Assembly (NCBI RefSeq): GCF_000829695.1
Contig: NZ_BBNN01000028.1
Location: 62,001 to 126,000, forward strand
Length of the DNA stretch: 64,000 nucleotides
Source of the DNA: Streptomyces sp. NBRC 110035
Lineage (GTDB): Bacteria; Actinomycetota; Actinomycetes; Streptomycetales; Streptomycetaceae
Direction of reading: 5' to 3'
Shown piece after piece: positions 36,650 through 44,788 of the stretch (the stretch's first letter is position 1; each line of letters starts with the position of its first letter). The translations under genes were made by a program, and so were the position numbers. The notes beneath the pieces were generated by a model, which worked only from the letters and a program-made list of their open reading frames with translations, was not told the DNA's origin and ran no database searches.

Positions 36650-37290
36650 TGAGCCCCCGGGCGGCCCCGGTGCCGCTGCTGATCGCCTGCGCGCTCGGCA
36701 TCGAGCGGCTCGCCCTGCGCGGCAGAGGCCACGGCGGCGCCGGTGATCCGGTCACCGTCCTGCGCACGGGTATCGGGCCGGCGGCCGCCGAGCGCTCCGT
36801 CACCCGGGCGCTCGCCGGTCCGGCGCTGCGTGACGCCGCCGTGCTGGCCACCGGATTCTGCGCCGGGCTGGCCCCCGGGATGCACCCGGGCGACCTGGTG
36901 GTCGCCCGGGAGACCCGTGACCCGCGCGGCAGCGTGCCGTGCGTCGGAACCGACCTGCTGGCGAAGGAACTGGCGCGCGTCGCGCCGGGGCGCACCGTCC
37001 ACACCGGGCCGCTCACCGGTTCCGGGCACGTGGTCCGCGGACACGAACGGCCCGAACTGCTCACCACCGGCGCGATCGCGGTCGACATGGAGTCCGCTGC
37101 CACGCTCCTGAGCGCCGTCCGCGCGGGTGCGCGCCCGGTTGCGGCCGTACGGGTGGTCGTGGACGCTCCTGAACATGAACTGGTCCGGATCGGCACGGTA
37201 CGCGGTGGAATATCGGCTTTCCGCGCCCTTCGTTCCGTTCTTCCCGCGTATCTCGAATGGCACCGTTCCTTGCTGCTCCCTGGGAGGTGA
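36649..37290 (+). CDS. hpnG: Adenosylhopane nucleosidase / phosphorylase HpnG
   Basis: 213 aa, purine nucleoside phosphorylase fold. Visible: TGFCAGLAPGMHPGDLVV and the substrate-site stretch AIAVDMESAATLL, with the catalytic-type Asp/Glu region VRVVVDAPEH. It removes adenine from adenosylhopane so that ribosylhopane can form. ATG 36649 shares its A with the shc stop (TGATG), and the end overlaps the upstream region of hpnH. Somewhat short, but all family motifs that I know are present. Confidence 0.9.
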   Translation: MSPRAAPVPLLIACALGIERLALRGRGHGGAGDPVTVLRTGIGPAAAERSVTRALAGPALRDAAVLATGFCAGLAPGMHPGDLVVARETRDPRGSVPCVGTDLLAKELARVAPGRTVHTGPLTGSGHVVRGHERPELLTTGAIAVDMESAATLLSAVRAGARPVAAVRVVVDAPEHELVRIGTVRGGISAFRALRSVLPAYLEWHRSLLLPGR

Positions 37291-37295
37291 GCCAG

Positions 37296-38318
37296 ATGGC
37301 CATGCCGCTGCGCCAGTCCGTCAAGGTCGCCACATACTTGGCCGAACAGAAACTCCGCCGACGGGACAAGTTTCCGCTGATCGTCGAGCTGGAACCGCTC
37401 TTCGCCTGCAACCTGGCCTGTGAGGGCTGCGGGAAGATCCAGCACCCGGCCGGGGTGCTCAAGCAGCGCATGCCGGTCGCGCAGGCCGTGGGCGCGGTGC
37501 TGGAGTCCGGGGCGCCGATGGTGTCGATCGCCGGCGGTGAACCGCTGATGCACCCTCAGATCGACGAGATCGTGCGCCAGCTGGTGGCACGGCGCAGGTA
37601 CGTGTTCCTGTGCACCAACGCCATGCTGCTGCGCAGGAAGATGGACAGGTTCACCCCGTCGCCGTACTTCGCGTTCGCCGTGCACATCGACGGGCTGCGC
37701 GAGCGGCACGACGAGTCCGTCGCGAAGGAGGGCGTGTTCGACGAGGCGGTGGCCGCCATCAAGGAAGCCAAGCGGCGCGGCTTCCGGGTCACCACCAACT
37801 CGACCTTCTTCAACACCGACACCCCGCAGACCGTCATCGAGGTGCTCAACTACCTCAACGACGACCTCGAGGTCGACGAGATGATGATCTCGCCCGCCTA
37901 CGCCTACGAGAAGGCCCCCGACCAGGAGCACTTCCTCGGTGTGGAGCAGACCCGCGAGCTGTTCAGGAAGGCGTTCGCCGGGGGCAACCGCCGTCGCTGG
38001 CGACTCAACCACTCGCCCCTGTTCCTGGACTTCCTCGAGGGCAGGGTCGACTTCCCGTGCACCGCGTGGGCGATCCCGAACTACTCGCTCTTCGGCTGGC
38101 AGCGCCCCTGCTATCTGATGAGCGACGGCTACGTGCCGACGTACCGGGAACTGATCGAGGAGACCGACTGGGACAGGTACGGCCGCGGCAAGGACCCGCG
38201 CTGCGCCAACTGCATGGCGCACTGCGGTTACGAACCCACCGCCGTCCTCGCCACCATGGGGTCCCTGAAGGAGTCGCTGCGCGCCCTGCGCGAGACGGTC
38301 CCGGGAAACAGGCAGTGA
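37296..38318 (+). CDS. hpnH: Adenosyl-hopene transferase HpnH (radical SAM)
   Basis: 340 aa. Radical-SAM cluster motif CNLACEGC with Cys38, Cys42 and Cys45, followed by SIAGGEPLMHPQI. It adds the 5'-deoxyadenosyl group of SAM to hopene, the first step of side-chain building. C-terminal Cys residues (DPRCANCMAHCGYEP) may hold a second cluster or a structural metal. ATG 37296 has a strong GGGAGGTGA site 5 bases upstream; ATG 37257 lies inside hpnG and lacks one. Confidence 0.96.
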   Translation: MAMPLRQSVKVATYLAEQKLRRRDKFPLIVELEPLFACNLACEGCGKIQHPAGVLKQRMPVAQAVGAVLESGAPMVSIAGGEPLMHPQIDEIVRQLVARRRYVFLCTNAMLLRRKMDRFTPSPYFAFAVHIDGLRERHDESVAKEGVFDEAVAAIKEAKRRGFRVTTNSTFFNTDTPQTVIEVLNYLNDDLEVDEMMISPAYAYEKAPDQEHFLGVEQTRELFRKAFAGGNRRRWRLNHSPLFLDFLEGRVDFPCTAWAIPNYSLFGWQRPCYLMSDGYVPTYRELIEETDWDRYGRGKDPRCANCMAHCGYEPTAVLATMGSLKESLRALRETVPGNRQ

Positions 38319-38322
38319 CGCC

Positions 38323-38871
38323 ATGACGGCTGTCGCCCTCGGGGTCCCCGAGGTGCCGGTTCGGCCGCTCGCCCCGCGGCGCGGGAGCCGGCGGATCCAG
38401 GTCGGGCCGGTGGCGGTGGACGGGGGCGCGTCGGTGTCGGTGCAGTCGATGACGACGACGCGTACGTCGGACATCGGGGCGGCGTTGCGGCAGATCGCGG
38501 AGCTGACGGCGTCGGGGTGTCGGATCGTGCGGGGCTCGTGTCCGACGAGGGACGACGCGGACGCGCCGGCGACGATCGCGCGGAGGTCGCGGATTCCGGT
38601 GGCCGCGGACCTCCGCTTCCGGCCGAAGGACGTGTCCGCGGCGATCGGGGCGGGCTGTGCGGCGGTGCGGGTGGGCCCGGGCACCACCAAGCAGTTCGAC
38701 GACGAGGTGAAGTGGACCGCGAGGGCGGCCGGGTACCACGGCACGCCGATCCGGATCGGCGTGGGCCCGGCCGTGGGACAGGAGCGGCGGCTCCGGACCG
38801 GACCGTCAGGGAAACAGCGGGAGCCGTGGGGGCGACGGGAACCACGGGAGCGACGGGAGGAACAGCCATGA
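38323..38871 (+). pseudogene. ispG: ispG (4-hydroxy-3-methylbut-2-enyl-diphosphate synthase) remnant, C-terminally deleted
   Basis: An open frame of 182 codons whose first about 148 residues match the N-terminal part of IspG (VSVQSMTTTRTSDIGAA, LRQIAELTASGCRIVRGSCP, AAIGAGCAAVRVGPG). Normal IspG is about 380 aa. The C-terminal domain with the three [4Fe-4S] Cys is absent, replaced by an Arg/Gly-rich tail. Conserved residues are also altered: VNPGN reads VGPGT and the IADIHFQPKY block reads VAADLRFRPKD. Function is not credible. Codons favour T/G-ending acg, tcg and gcg, unlike the C-ending neighbours. The stop overlaps the aminotransferase start (ATGA), so the stump may persist as a coupling frame. 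Confidence 0.85.
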
Positions 38872-40304
38872 CCAACGCGGAGTCCGCCCCGGAGCCGTCG
38901 GAGCCGTCGGAGCCGTCACGGGCGGCCGGGGACTTCGACCTCGGCGCACTGCTGGCCGAGCGCGGGGCCGAGCGCTACGAGCTGCACACCAGACACCTCA
39001 ACCACCAGCTCCCGCGCATGCTGCACACCATCGGATTCGACAAGGTCTACACACGTGCCGAGGGCGCACACCTCTGGGACGCGGACGGCCACGACCACCT
39101 GGACATGCTCGCCGGATTCGGGGTGATGGGCCTGGGCCGCCACCACCCCGTGGTCCGCAAGGCACTGCACGACGTCCTCGACTCCTCGCTCGCCGACCTC
39201 ACCCGCTTCGACTGCCCGCCGCTGCCCGGACTGCTGGCCGAGGAACTGCTCACCCACAGCCCTCACCTGGACCGGGTGTTCTTCGGCAACAGCGGCACGG
39301 AGGCGGTCGAGACCGCGCTGAAGTTCGCCCGGTACGCCACCGGCAGGCCCCGCGTCCTGTACTGCGCGCACGCCTTCCACGGGCTGACCGCGGGTTCCCT
39401 GTCCGTCAACGGCGAGTCCGGGTTCCGGGACGGATTCGCCCCCCTGCTGCCCGACACGGCCGTACCCCTCGGCGATCCGGACGCGCTGGAAAGGGAACTG
39501 GCCAGGGGGGACGTCGCCGCCCTCATCGTGGAACCCGTCCAGGGCAAGGGCGTGCACGCGGCCCCGCCCGGCTATCTGCGCGCCGCCCAGGAGCTGTTGC
39601 ACCGGCACAGGGCGCTGCTGATCGCCGACGAGGTGCAGACCGGACTCGGACGGACCGGCGACTTCTACGCCTACCAGCACGAGGAAGGGGTCGAACCGGA
39701 CCTGGTGTGCGTGGCCAAGGCGCTCTCCGGCGGCTACGTGCCGGTGGGGGCCACGCTCGGCAAGGACTGGATCTTCCGCAAGGTCTACTCGTCGATGGAC
39801 CGGGTGCTGGTCCACTCGGCCAGCTTCGGGGGCAACGCCCAGGCCATGGCGGCCGGCCTCGCGGTGCTGTCGGTCATGGAGAACGAACAGGTCGTCGCGA
39901 ACGCCCGGGCCACCGGGGAGCTGCTGCGGTCCCGGCTCGCGGCCCTCGTCGACACGTACGAGCTGCTCGCCGACGTCCGTGGCCGGGGCCTGATGATCGG
40001 CATCGAGTTCGGCCGGCCGCGGTCGCTGAAGCTGCGCGGCCGCTGGGCCATGCTGCAGGCCGCACGCAAGGGGCTCTTCGCGCAGATGGTGGTCGTCCCG
40101 CTGCTGCAGAAGCACAGGATCCTCACCCAGGTCTCCGGCGACCACCTGGAGGTGATCAAGCTGATCCCGCCGCTGATCATCGGCGAGCGGGAGGTGGACC
40201 GCTTCGTGGACGCCTTCACCGCGGTCATGGACGATGCCCATGAGGGTGGTCTGGTGTGGGAGTTCGGCAGGACACTGGTGAGGCAGACGGTCGCCGACCG
40301 GTGA
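38868..40304 (+). CDS. Class-III PLP aminotransferase of the hopanoid locus (HpnO-like)
   Basis: 478 aa. PLP lysine in VCVAKALSGGYVPVGA, the Asp that binds the pyridine nitrogen in LLIADEVQTGLGRTG, and FFGNSGTEAVETALKFAR. In hopanoid operons such enzymes convert ribosylhopane-derived aldehyde to aminobacteriohopanetriol; aminobacteriohopanetriol is reported from Streptomyces. ATG 38868 overlaps the ispG remnant. The first 22 residues are a repetitive Glu/Pro/Ser linker. In relatives I recall dxs lying immediately upstream; here it is missing. Confidence 0.9.
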   Translation: MTNAESAPEPSEPSEPSRAAGDFDLGALLAERGAERYELHTRHLNHQLPRMLHTIGFDKVYTRAEGAHLWDADGHDHLDMLAGFGVMGLGRHHPVVRKALHDVLDSSLADLTRFDCPPLPGLLAEELLTHSPHLDRVFFGNSGTEAVETALKFARYATGRPRVLYCAHAFHGLTAGSLSVNGESGFRDGFAPLLPDTAVPLGDPDALERELARGDVAALIVEPVQGKGVHAAPPGYLRAAQELLHRHRALLIADEVQTGLGRTGDFYAYQHEEGVEPDLVCVAKALSGGYVPVGATLGKDWIFRKVYSSMDRVLVHSASFGGNAQAMAAGLAVLSVMENEQVVANARATGELLRSRLAALVDTYELLADVRGRGLMIGIEFGRPRSLKLRGRWAMLQAARKGLFAQMVVVPLLQKHRILTQVSGDHLEVIKLIPPLIIGEREVDRFVDAFTAVMDDAHEGGLVWEFGRTLVRQTVADR

Positions 40305-40326
40305 GGACGGCGTTTTTTGTCCGTGA

Positions 40327-40341
40327 GGCAAGAAATTTGCC
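40327..40341. promoter_or_regulatory. Candidate XRE operator upstream of the regulator gene
   Basis: A 15-bp imperfect palindrome, GGCAA-5-TTGCC, followed by a direct repeat GGGCAAGAG at 40346-40354, 18-45 bases before the XRE-cupin start and within a short AT-rich pocket. It suggests autoregulation and an internal promoter at the end of the hopanoid operon. Confidence 0.45.
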
Positions 40342-40371
40342 CCCCGGGCAAGAGTGCGGCTGAATGGAGTC

Positions 40372-40995
40372 ATGAGCTCTCCCGAGGCCGGGCCGTCGGC
40401 CGAACCGGCCGACGCGCTCCCCGCGGTCGCCCCGCAGCTGCGCGCCCTCAGGCGTCGGGCCTCCCTGACGCTGGAGGCCGCCGCCCGCGACGCGGGACTG
40501 TCGCCCGCGCACCTCTCCCGGCTGGAGACCGGACAGCGCCAGCCATCGCTGCCGACGCTGCTCTCCCTCGCCCGCGTCTACGGTACGACGGTTTCCGAAC
40601 TGCTCGGTGAGACCGCCGCAGGCCGTGAAGCCGTGGTGCGCGCCGCCGACATGGAGCCGACCACGGCCGGTGGCTGGACCTACCGGCAGGCCGGCTCCCC
40701 CGGGCGCGGGATGCAGGCCCTGCGGGTCCAGGTCCCGGAGGGGTCCCAGGGCGACATCGTGCGGGTCCACCCCGGCGAGGAGTGGCTGTACGTCCTCGGA
40801 GGGCGGCTGCGGCTGCGCCTCGGGGAGACCCTGCACCGCCTCGTACCGGGCGACAGCGCGCACTTCGACTCGCTGACCCCGCACCGTATCGCCGCCGAGG
40901 ACCCCGACGGGGTCGAGCTGCTGTTCGTCCACACCCTGCTGCAGAGTCCCACGGCCGCCCTGTGCCTGGGCCCCACCCCTGGAGACGTGTCATGA
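40372..40995 (+). CDS. XRE-family regulator with C-terminal cupin
   Basis: 207 aa. Helix-turn-helix at about residues 22-75 (LRALRRRASLTLEAAARDAGLSPAHLSRLETGQRQPSL split over the helices), cupin barrel at about 115-190 (HPGEEWLYVLGGRLRLRLG; GDSAHFDSLTPHRI). Such regulators sense small ligands through the cupin. ATG 40372 has GGAG four bases upstream; a GTG at 40354 is possible. The stop overlaps the DUF6126 start (ATGA). A palindrome upstream suggests it controls itself and perhaps the operon. Confidence 0.9.
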   Translation: MSSPEAGPSAEPADALPAVAPQLRALRRRASLTLEAAARDAGLSPAHLSRLETGQRQPSLPTLLSLARVYGTTVSELLGETAAGREAVVRAADMEPTTAGGWTYRQAGSPGRGMQALRVQVPEGSQGDIVRVHPGEEWLYVLGGRLRLRLGETLHRLVPGDSAHFDSLTPHRIAAEDPDGVELLFVHTLLQSPTAALCLGPTPGDVS

Positions 40996-41114
40996 AAGAC
41001 ATGGAGGAGAAGTTCCCCCGCGCCCTGTGGGTGAGGCTGTTCATCTACGTCGTGGTGGGTCACCTCTTCGCGGCCTTCGTCTACCTGCTCTTCGAGCTGG
41101 GCGCGAAGGCGTAG
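40992..41114 (+). CDS. 40-aa single-pass membrane protein (DUF6126-like)
   Basis: The product starts MKDMEEKFPRALWVRL, has one hydrophobic helix (IYVVVGHLFAAFVYLLF), and ends ELGAKA. ATG 40992 overlaps the stop of the XRE-cupin gene by 4 bp, so the two are coupled. I recall this pairing with XRE-cupin regulators in many Streptomyces as DUF6126. Possible membrane partner or sensor for the regulator; unproven. Confidence 0.82.
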   Translation: MKDMEEKFPRALWVRLFIYVVVGHLFAAFVYLLFELGAKA

Positions 41115-41127
41115 CCCCCGGCGCCGC

Positions 41128-41925
41128 TCAGTCCAGCATGCGCTCGCGCAGCCGCTCCCGGTGCCCGGGGGTGAACCCGAGAGCCTGTTCGAGGTAGGGG
41201 TCCACGCCGCCCCAGGTCTCCTCGATCGTCTCGAGTGCGGCCGACAGATACTCGGCGCGGGCGTCGAACAGCGGGTCGAGCAGCTCCATGACCTCGGGTG
41301 AGTAGGCCGAGGCGGAGGTGGAGCTGCGGCGCACCTTGTAGCGGCGGTGCGCGGCGCTGGACTTCAGGTAGTCGTCGAAGATCGCGTCCCGTTCCACGCC
41401 CAGCGCGAGCAGCGTCACCGCCACCGACAGGCCCGCGCGGTCCTTGCCCGCCGCGCAGTGCATCAGTGCGGGAAGGCTCTCCTCGGCGAGCGAGATCAGC
41501 ATGCGGGAGTGCTCAAAGGTGCGCTGCGTCACGGTCGCGCGGTACGAGGCGATCATCCGTTCCGCTCCCTTGCTGTCGGCGAGGATCGCGCGGAGCTGGT
41601 CGAGGTCCCCGTCACGGACCATCCTCCAGAACTCGGCGCCGTCGGCCGGATCGCTCAGCGGCAGGTTCACATTGCGCACGCCGGGCAGTTCGATGTCCCG
41701 TCCGTCCAGTCTGTGGTCGGCCGCGTTACGGAAGTCGAAGACGGTGTGCAGGCCCAGGGAGGACAGGAAGGCGGCGTCCTCCTCGGTGGCGTGTGCGAGG
41801 TGGCCGCTGCGGAACAGCACCCCGTGCCGCACCCGGCGGCCGTCGACGGTCGGCAGGCCGCCCACATCACGGAAATTGCGCACACCGGTGAGCTCGGGTT
41901 CGGTCGACGGGATCTGCTGCGTCAC
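41128..41925 (-). CDS. Protein tyrosine/dual-specificity phosphatase
   Basis: 265 aa. Active-site P-loop HCAAGKDRAG (C-x5-R) near residue 160, with GVRNFRDVGGLPTVDGRRVR at the N-terminus and VFDFRNAADH, as in the MptpB/YwlE-unrelated lipid and Tyr phosphatase group. It may dephosphorylate tyrosine or phosphoinositide substrates. GTG 41925 begins the conserved part and has a GGGAGAGGGG tract upstream. The longer frame to 42174 is composition-biased and unlikely. Convergent with DUF6126 across 13 bp. Confidence 0.88.
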   Translation of the reverse strand: MTQQIPSTEPELTGVRNFRDVGGLPTVDGRRVRHGVLFRSGHLAHATEEDAAFLSSLGLHTVFDFRNAADHRLDGRDIELPGVRNVNLPLSDPADGAEFWRMVRDGDLDQLRAILADSKGAERMIASYRATVTQRTFEHSRMLISLAEESLPALMHCAAGKDRAGLSVAVTLLALGVERDAIFDDYLKSSAAHRRYKVRRSSTSASAYSPEVMELLDPLFDARAEYLSAALETIEETWGGVDPYLEQALGFTPGHRERLRERMLD

Positions 41926-42210
41926 GGGGGCCCCTCTCCCACTCTGCGCCGCCGGCGCGGCGGCGTCGACGGGTGTCACCCGACGATACGACATGCCTGG
42001 CAGGGGCCATGAGTTGGTGACCGGACCGGCGGCGTGATGTCGCCGGTGTCGAGCCACCGGCGCGGACGGACCCGTGACACGGCCCCCGGGCGGACCCGTC
42101 GCCGGACCGGGCGGGACCACCCTTTCCCCTCCTATTGGTGCAATCTGTCCGTTTAGGCGGTTTCGATCCAACACGACCCGATAGGGAGGGAGATGGGAAT
42201 GGGGTGGTGA

Positions 42211-42234
42211 GCATCGTCATAGAGGTGACGATGC
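42211..42234. promoter_or_regulatory. Perfect 9-bp inverted repeat
   Basis: Arms GCATCGTCA and TGACGATGC with a 6-base spacer, within the 680-bp gap between the phosphatase and the M23 peptidase gene. May be an operator or a small hairpin RNA. The rest of 41926-42367 has no gene that I can support. Confidence 0.4.
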
Positions 42235-42367
42235 GTTGTCGCCATGCTCACGTAATTCCCGTGTTTCGCAAGAGGATTCGGGGAGCGCGTAACACCCGGG
42301 GCGACTCTGGGTGACCGTTTTCATGTCGATGGATCACGGAAATGCGCCTTTGCTCGGAAGATCGCGC

Positions 42368-42397
42368 TTGTTCCTTTGCGTATCGGTCGCCTACGTT
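42368..42397 (+). promoter_or_regulatory. Sigma-70-like promoter of the riboswitch-controlled gene
   Basis: TTGTTC at 42368-42373, an 18-bp spacer, TACGTT at 42392-42397. It would start transcription around 42403, just before the riboswitch aptamer. Assigned by position and box similarity only. Confidence 0.5.
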
Positions 42398-42411
42398 CAC
42401 CATCGATCCGG

Positions 42412-42590
42412 ACAGACGCCTAATCCTGCCGCTGTCCGGAGCCTTCACACTCTGACCCGCGTACGGCAGGAGCGGGGGACCCACAGGTACGACTGCCTGT
42501 TCCGGTCTCCGGAACGGCTTGGGGTTAAGCCGCGTCTCGACGCGGCCGGGCATCTCCAGTCCGAACCCGACAGCTCACCTCGTAGGCGCC
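42412..42590 (+). ncRNA. ydaO/yuaA-type cyclic-di-AMP riboswitch
   Basis: Conserved aptamer pieces appear in the known order: CGCCTAATCCTG at the 5' end, GGGGACCCACAGG, TTGGGGTTAAGCC, GGGCATCTCCAG, and the 3' block AACCCGACAGCTCACCTCG ending in TAGGCG. The terminal helix P1 pairs 42416-42422 with 42583-42589. The Shine-Dalgarno GGAGAGG follows P1 directly, 9 bases before the start of a cell-wall hydrolase gene. ydaO riboswitches bind c-di-AMP and in actinobacteria commonly repress cell-wall lytic enzymes. Confidence 0.9.
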
Positions 42591-42605
42591 GGAGAGGAAT
42601 TCGTC

Positions 42606-43607
42606 ATGCCCGCAAAGGGTAAGCACCGCCGTCCCGGCGCTGCGCGTTTCACCCGTTCCATCGCCGTCGCCGGAACCGGTGGCGCCGCACTCGCCCTGCC
42701 GCTTCTCGGCGCCACCGGGGCGAACGCCGCCCCTGTGCAGGCCGTCCCGGAGAAGGCCGTCCAGTCGTATTCCGTCGCCGCCAGGACGGCTGACGGCGTG
42801 AAGGCCGACGGCGGAGGGAAGGGTGACGCCCGCACGTACACAGTGAAGGGCGGCGACTACCTGGCGAAGATCGCCGAGTCCGAGAACGTCGACGGAGGCT
42901 GGAAGGAGCTCTACGCCGACAACCGCGAGGCCGTGGGCAGCGACCCGTCGCTCATCCACCCCGGTCTGAAGCTCTCGGTCGACGGCGAGGCCGCCGTGAC
43001 CGCCGCGCCGGAGAAGTCCTCTTCTCCCGGGAAGTCCACTGCGCCCTCTTCGCCCGCTCCGTCCTCCGCGTCGAAGTCGGCGGCGGCCGGTGAGTCCTCG
43101 GAGCAGTCCGCCCCGAAGCCGTCCTCGGGCTCCTCCGAGCAGTCCGCGCCGAAGTCCTCCTCCGCCGTGACGACCGCGAACCGGGTCGCGAACACCTCCG
43201 GTTACAGCTCGCCGGTTCCCGGCGGCGGCCTCGGCACCGCCTACAAGGTGGCCGGCAGCATGTGGTCCAGCGGCTACCACACCGGTGTCGACTTCGCCGT
43301 CCCGACCGGCACCTCCCTGAAGGCCGTGGGCCCGGGCACCGTCGTCTCCGCCGGCTGGGCCGGCTCGTACGGCAACCAGGTCGTCATCAAGCTGAACGAC
43401 GGCTACTACGCCCAGTACGCCCACCTGTCCTCGCTGTCCGTCTCGGCCGGCCAGACCGTGAGCGGCGGCCAGCAGGTCGGCCTCGCGGGCTCCACCGGCA
43501 ACTCGACCGGCCCGCACCTGCACTTCGAGATCCGCACCACGCCGGACTACGGCTCGGACGTGGACCCGGTCTCCTACCTCCGCGGCAAGGGCGTCCCCAT
43601 CGGCTGA
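42606..43607 (+). CDS. Secreted LysM-M23 peptidoglycan endopeptidase
   Basis: 333 aa. Signal peptide at residues 1 to about 42 with an ANA-AP cleavage site. A LysM domain (about 76-126, YTVKGGDYLAKIAESENV) binds peptidoglycan. A Ser/Pro/Lys/Glu-rich linker with a repeated EQSAPK(P/S)SS unit covers about 130-195. The M23 metallopeptidase domain follows, with zinc ligands in YHTGVDFAVP (about residue 224) and GPHLHFEIR (about 304). It cuts peptidoglycan cross-bridges during growth or germination. Expression is expected to depend on c-di-AMP through the upstream riboswitch. ATG 42606 follows GGAGAGG. Confidence 0.95.
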   Translation: MPAKGKHRRPGAARFTRSIAVAGTGGAALALPLLGATGANAAPVQAVPEKAVQSYSVAARTADGVKADGGGKGDARTYTVKGGDYLAKIAESENVDGGWKELYADNREAVGSDPSLIHPGLKLSVDGEAAVTAAPEKSSSPGKSTAPSSPAPSSASKSAAAGESSEQSAPKPSSGSSEQSAPKSSSAVTTANRVANTSGYSSPVPGGGLGTAYKVAGSMWSSGYHTGVDFAVPTGTSLKAVGPGTVVSAGWAGSYGNQVVIKLNDGYYAQYAHLSSLSVSAGQTVSGGQQVGLAGSTGNSTGPHLHFEIRTTPDYGSDVDPVSYLRGKGVPIG

Positions 43608-43630
43608 CCCCGCGGCACCCCGCCCGGTAC

Positions 43631-43674
43631 GCGCCGAAGGCCGGACCCCGATCCCCGGGTCCGGCCTTCGGCGC
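43631..43674 (+). terminator. Strong terminator hairpin after the M23 gene
   Basis: Perfect 18-bp stem (43631-43648 with 43657-43674) and 8-nt loop, 24 bp after the peptidase stop; no T-tract. Confidence 0.85.
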
Positions 43675-43846
43675 GTTCGGCGCGCGCGCCCGGAGCGTTC
43701 CGTGCGTCACGTCGCCGCCGTCCAACGTCCGCCTCCCCAGGGCTATTCCGGAATGGGCCGATGCTTTGCGAGTGGCTTATCTCACCGCCCGTCAATGTCT
43801 TCCTACGGTCGCGTAGGTCACATTCGAAGGTGAATCATGTCCGGTT

Positions 43847-44665
43847 GTGGCAGACGATTCGAAGAATGACGGCAAGGCAGTGATCGGGTCGTACGTGGCG
43901 GTGGGGGACAGCTTCACCGAGGGCGTCGGCGACCCCGGCCCCGACGGGGCGTTCGTCGGCTGGGCCGACCGGTTCGCGGTGCTTCTCGCCGACCGGCGTC
44001 CCGAAGGCGACTTCCGGTACACGAATCTCGCGGTGCGCGGGAAGCTGCTCGACCAGGTCATGGCCGACCAGCTCCCGCGGGCCGTCGAACTGGACCCCGC
44101 GCTGGTTTCGTTCTGTGCGGGCGGCAACGACATCCTGCGCCCCGGCAGCGATCCGGACGAGGTGGCCGAGCGTTTCGAGCAGGCGATCGCCGCGCTCACG
44201 GCGGTCTCCGGCACGGTGCTGGTGACGACCGGGTTCGACACCCGGGGCGTGCCCCTGCTGAGGCATCTGCGCGGCAAGATCGCCACCTACAACGGGCACG
44301 TCCGGGCCGTCGCCGACCGGTACGGCTGTCCGGTGCTCGACCTGTGGTCCCTGAGGAGCATCCAGGACCGCAGGGCCTGGGACGCCGACCGGCTGCACCT
44401 CTCGCCCGAGGGGCACACCCGTGTGGCGCTCCGCGCGGGCCAGACCCTCGGCCTGGACGTCCCGGCCGACCCGGAGCAGGCCTGGCCCCGGCTGCCGCCG
44501 CGCGGCAGCCTCCACGTCCGGCGTGACGACGTCCAGTGGGCGCGCGAGTACCTGGTGCCGTGGATAGGACGCAGGCTGCGCGGGGAGTCGTCGGGGGACC
44601 ATGTGACGGCGAAGGGGATGCTGTCCCCGGGCGACATCAGGGAGCGCATCGCCGCGGTGGCGTGA
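43847..44665 (+). CDS. SGNH/GDSL-type hydrolase
   Basis: 272 aa, no signal peptide. Block I VAVGDSFTEGVGDPGPDG carries the nucleophile Ser, block III CAGGNDILRPG the oxyanion Asn, and block V DRLHLSPEGHTRVA the Asp/His pair. These enzymes cleave esters of lipids or carbohydrates. GTG 43847 is used. Its Shine-Dalgarno GAAGGTGA is 18 bases away and better placed for an 11-codon frame starting at 43837 that overlaps the gene, so the true start is uncertain. A 6-bp inverted repeat at 43802-43817 lies in the promoter region. Confidence 0.9.
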   Translation: MADDSKNDGKAVIGSYVAVGDSFTEGVGDPGPDGAFVGWADRFAVLLADRRPEGDFRYTNLAVRGKLLDQVMADQLPRAVELDPALVSFCAGGNDILRPGSDPDEVAERFEQAIAALTAVSGTVLVTTGFDTRGVPLLRHLRGKIATYNGHVRAVADRYGCPVLDLWSLRSIQDRRAWDADRLHLSPEGHTRVALRAGQTLGLDVPADPEQAWPRLPPRGSLHVRRDDVQWAREYLVPWIGRRLRGESSGDHVTAKGMLSPGDIRERIAAVA

Positions 44666-44788
44666 CGCCGGGCGTGAAGAAAGGGGGCGGGTGCGGGGCC
44701 CGCACCGGGCACGGGCCCCGTACCCGCCCCCGCGGCACTGCGCCGACGTACATAATGGAATGTCTGACCGATTCTCCTTGGAGGCGTC

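Noticed and set aside
41926..42174. Longer start for the tyrosine phosphatase gene (to 42174)
   Set aside because: The added 83 residues are Pro/Arg/Gly-rich with no conservation-like pattern; GTG 41925 has a purine-rich site.
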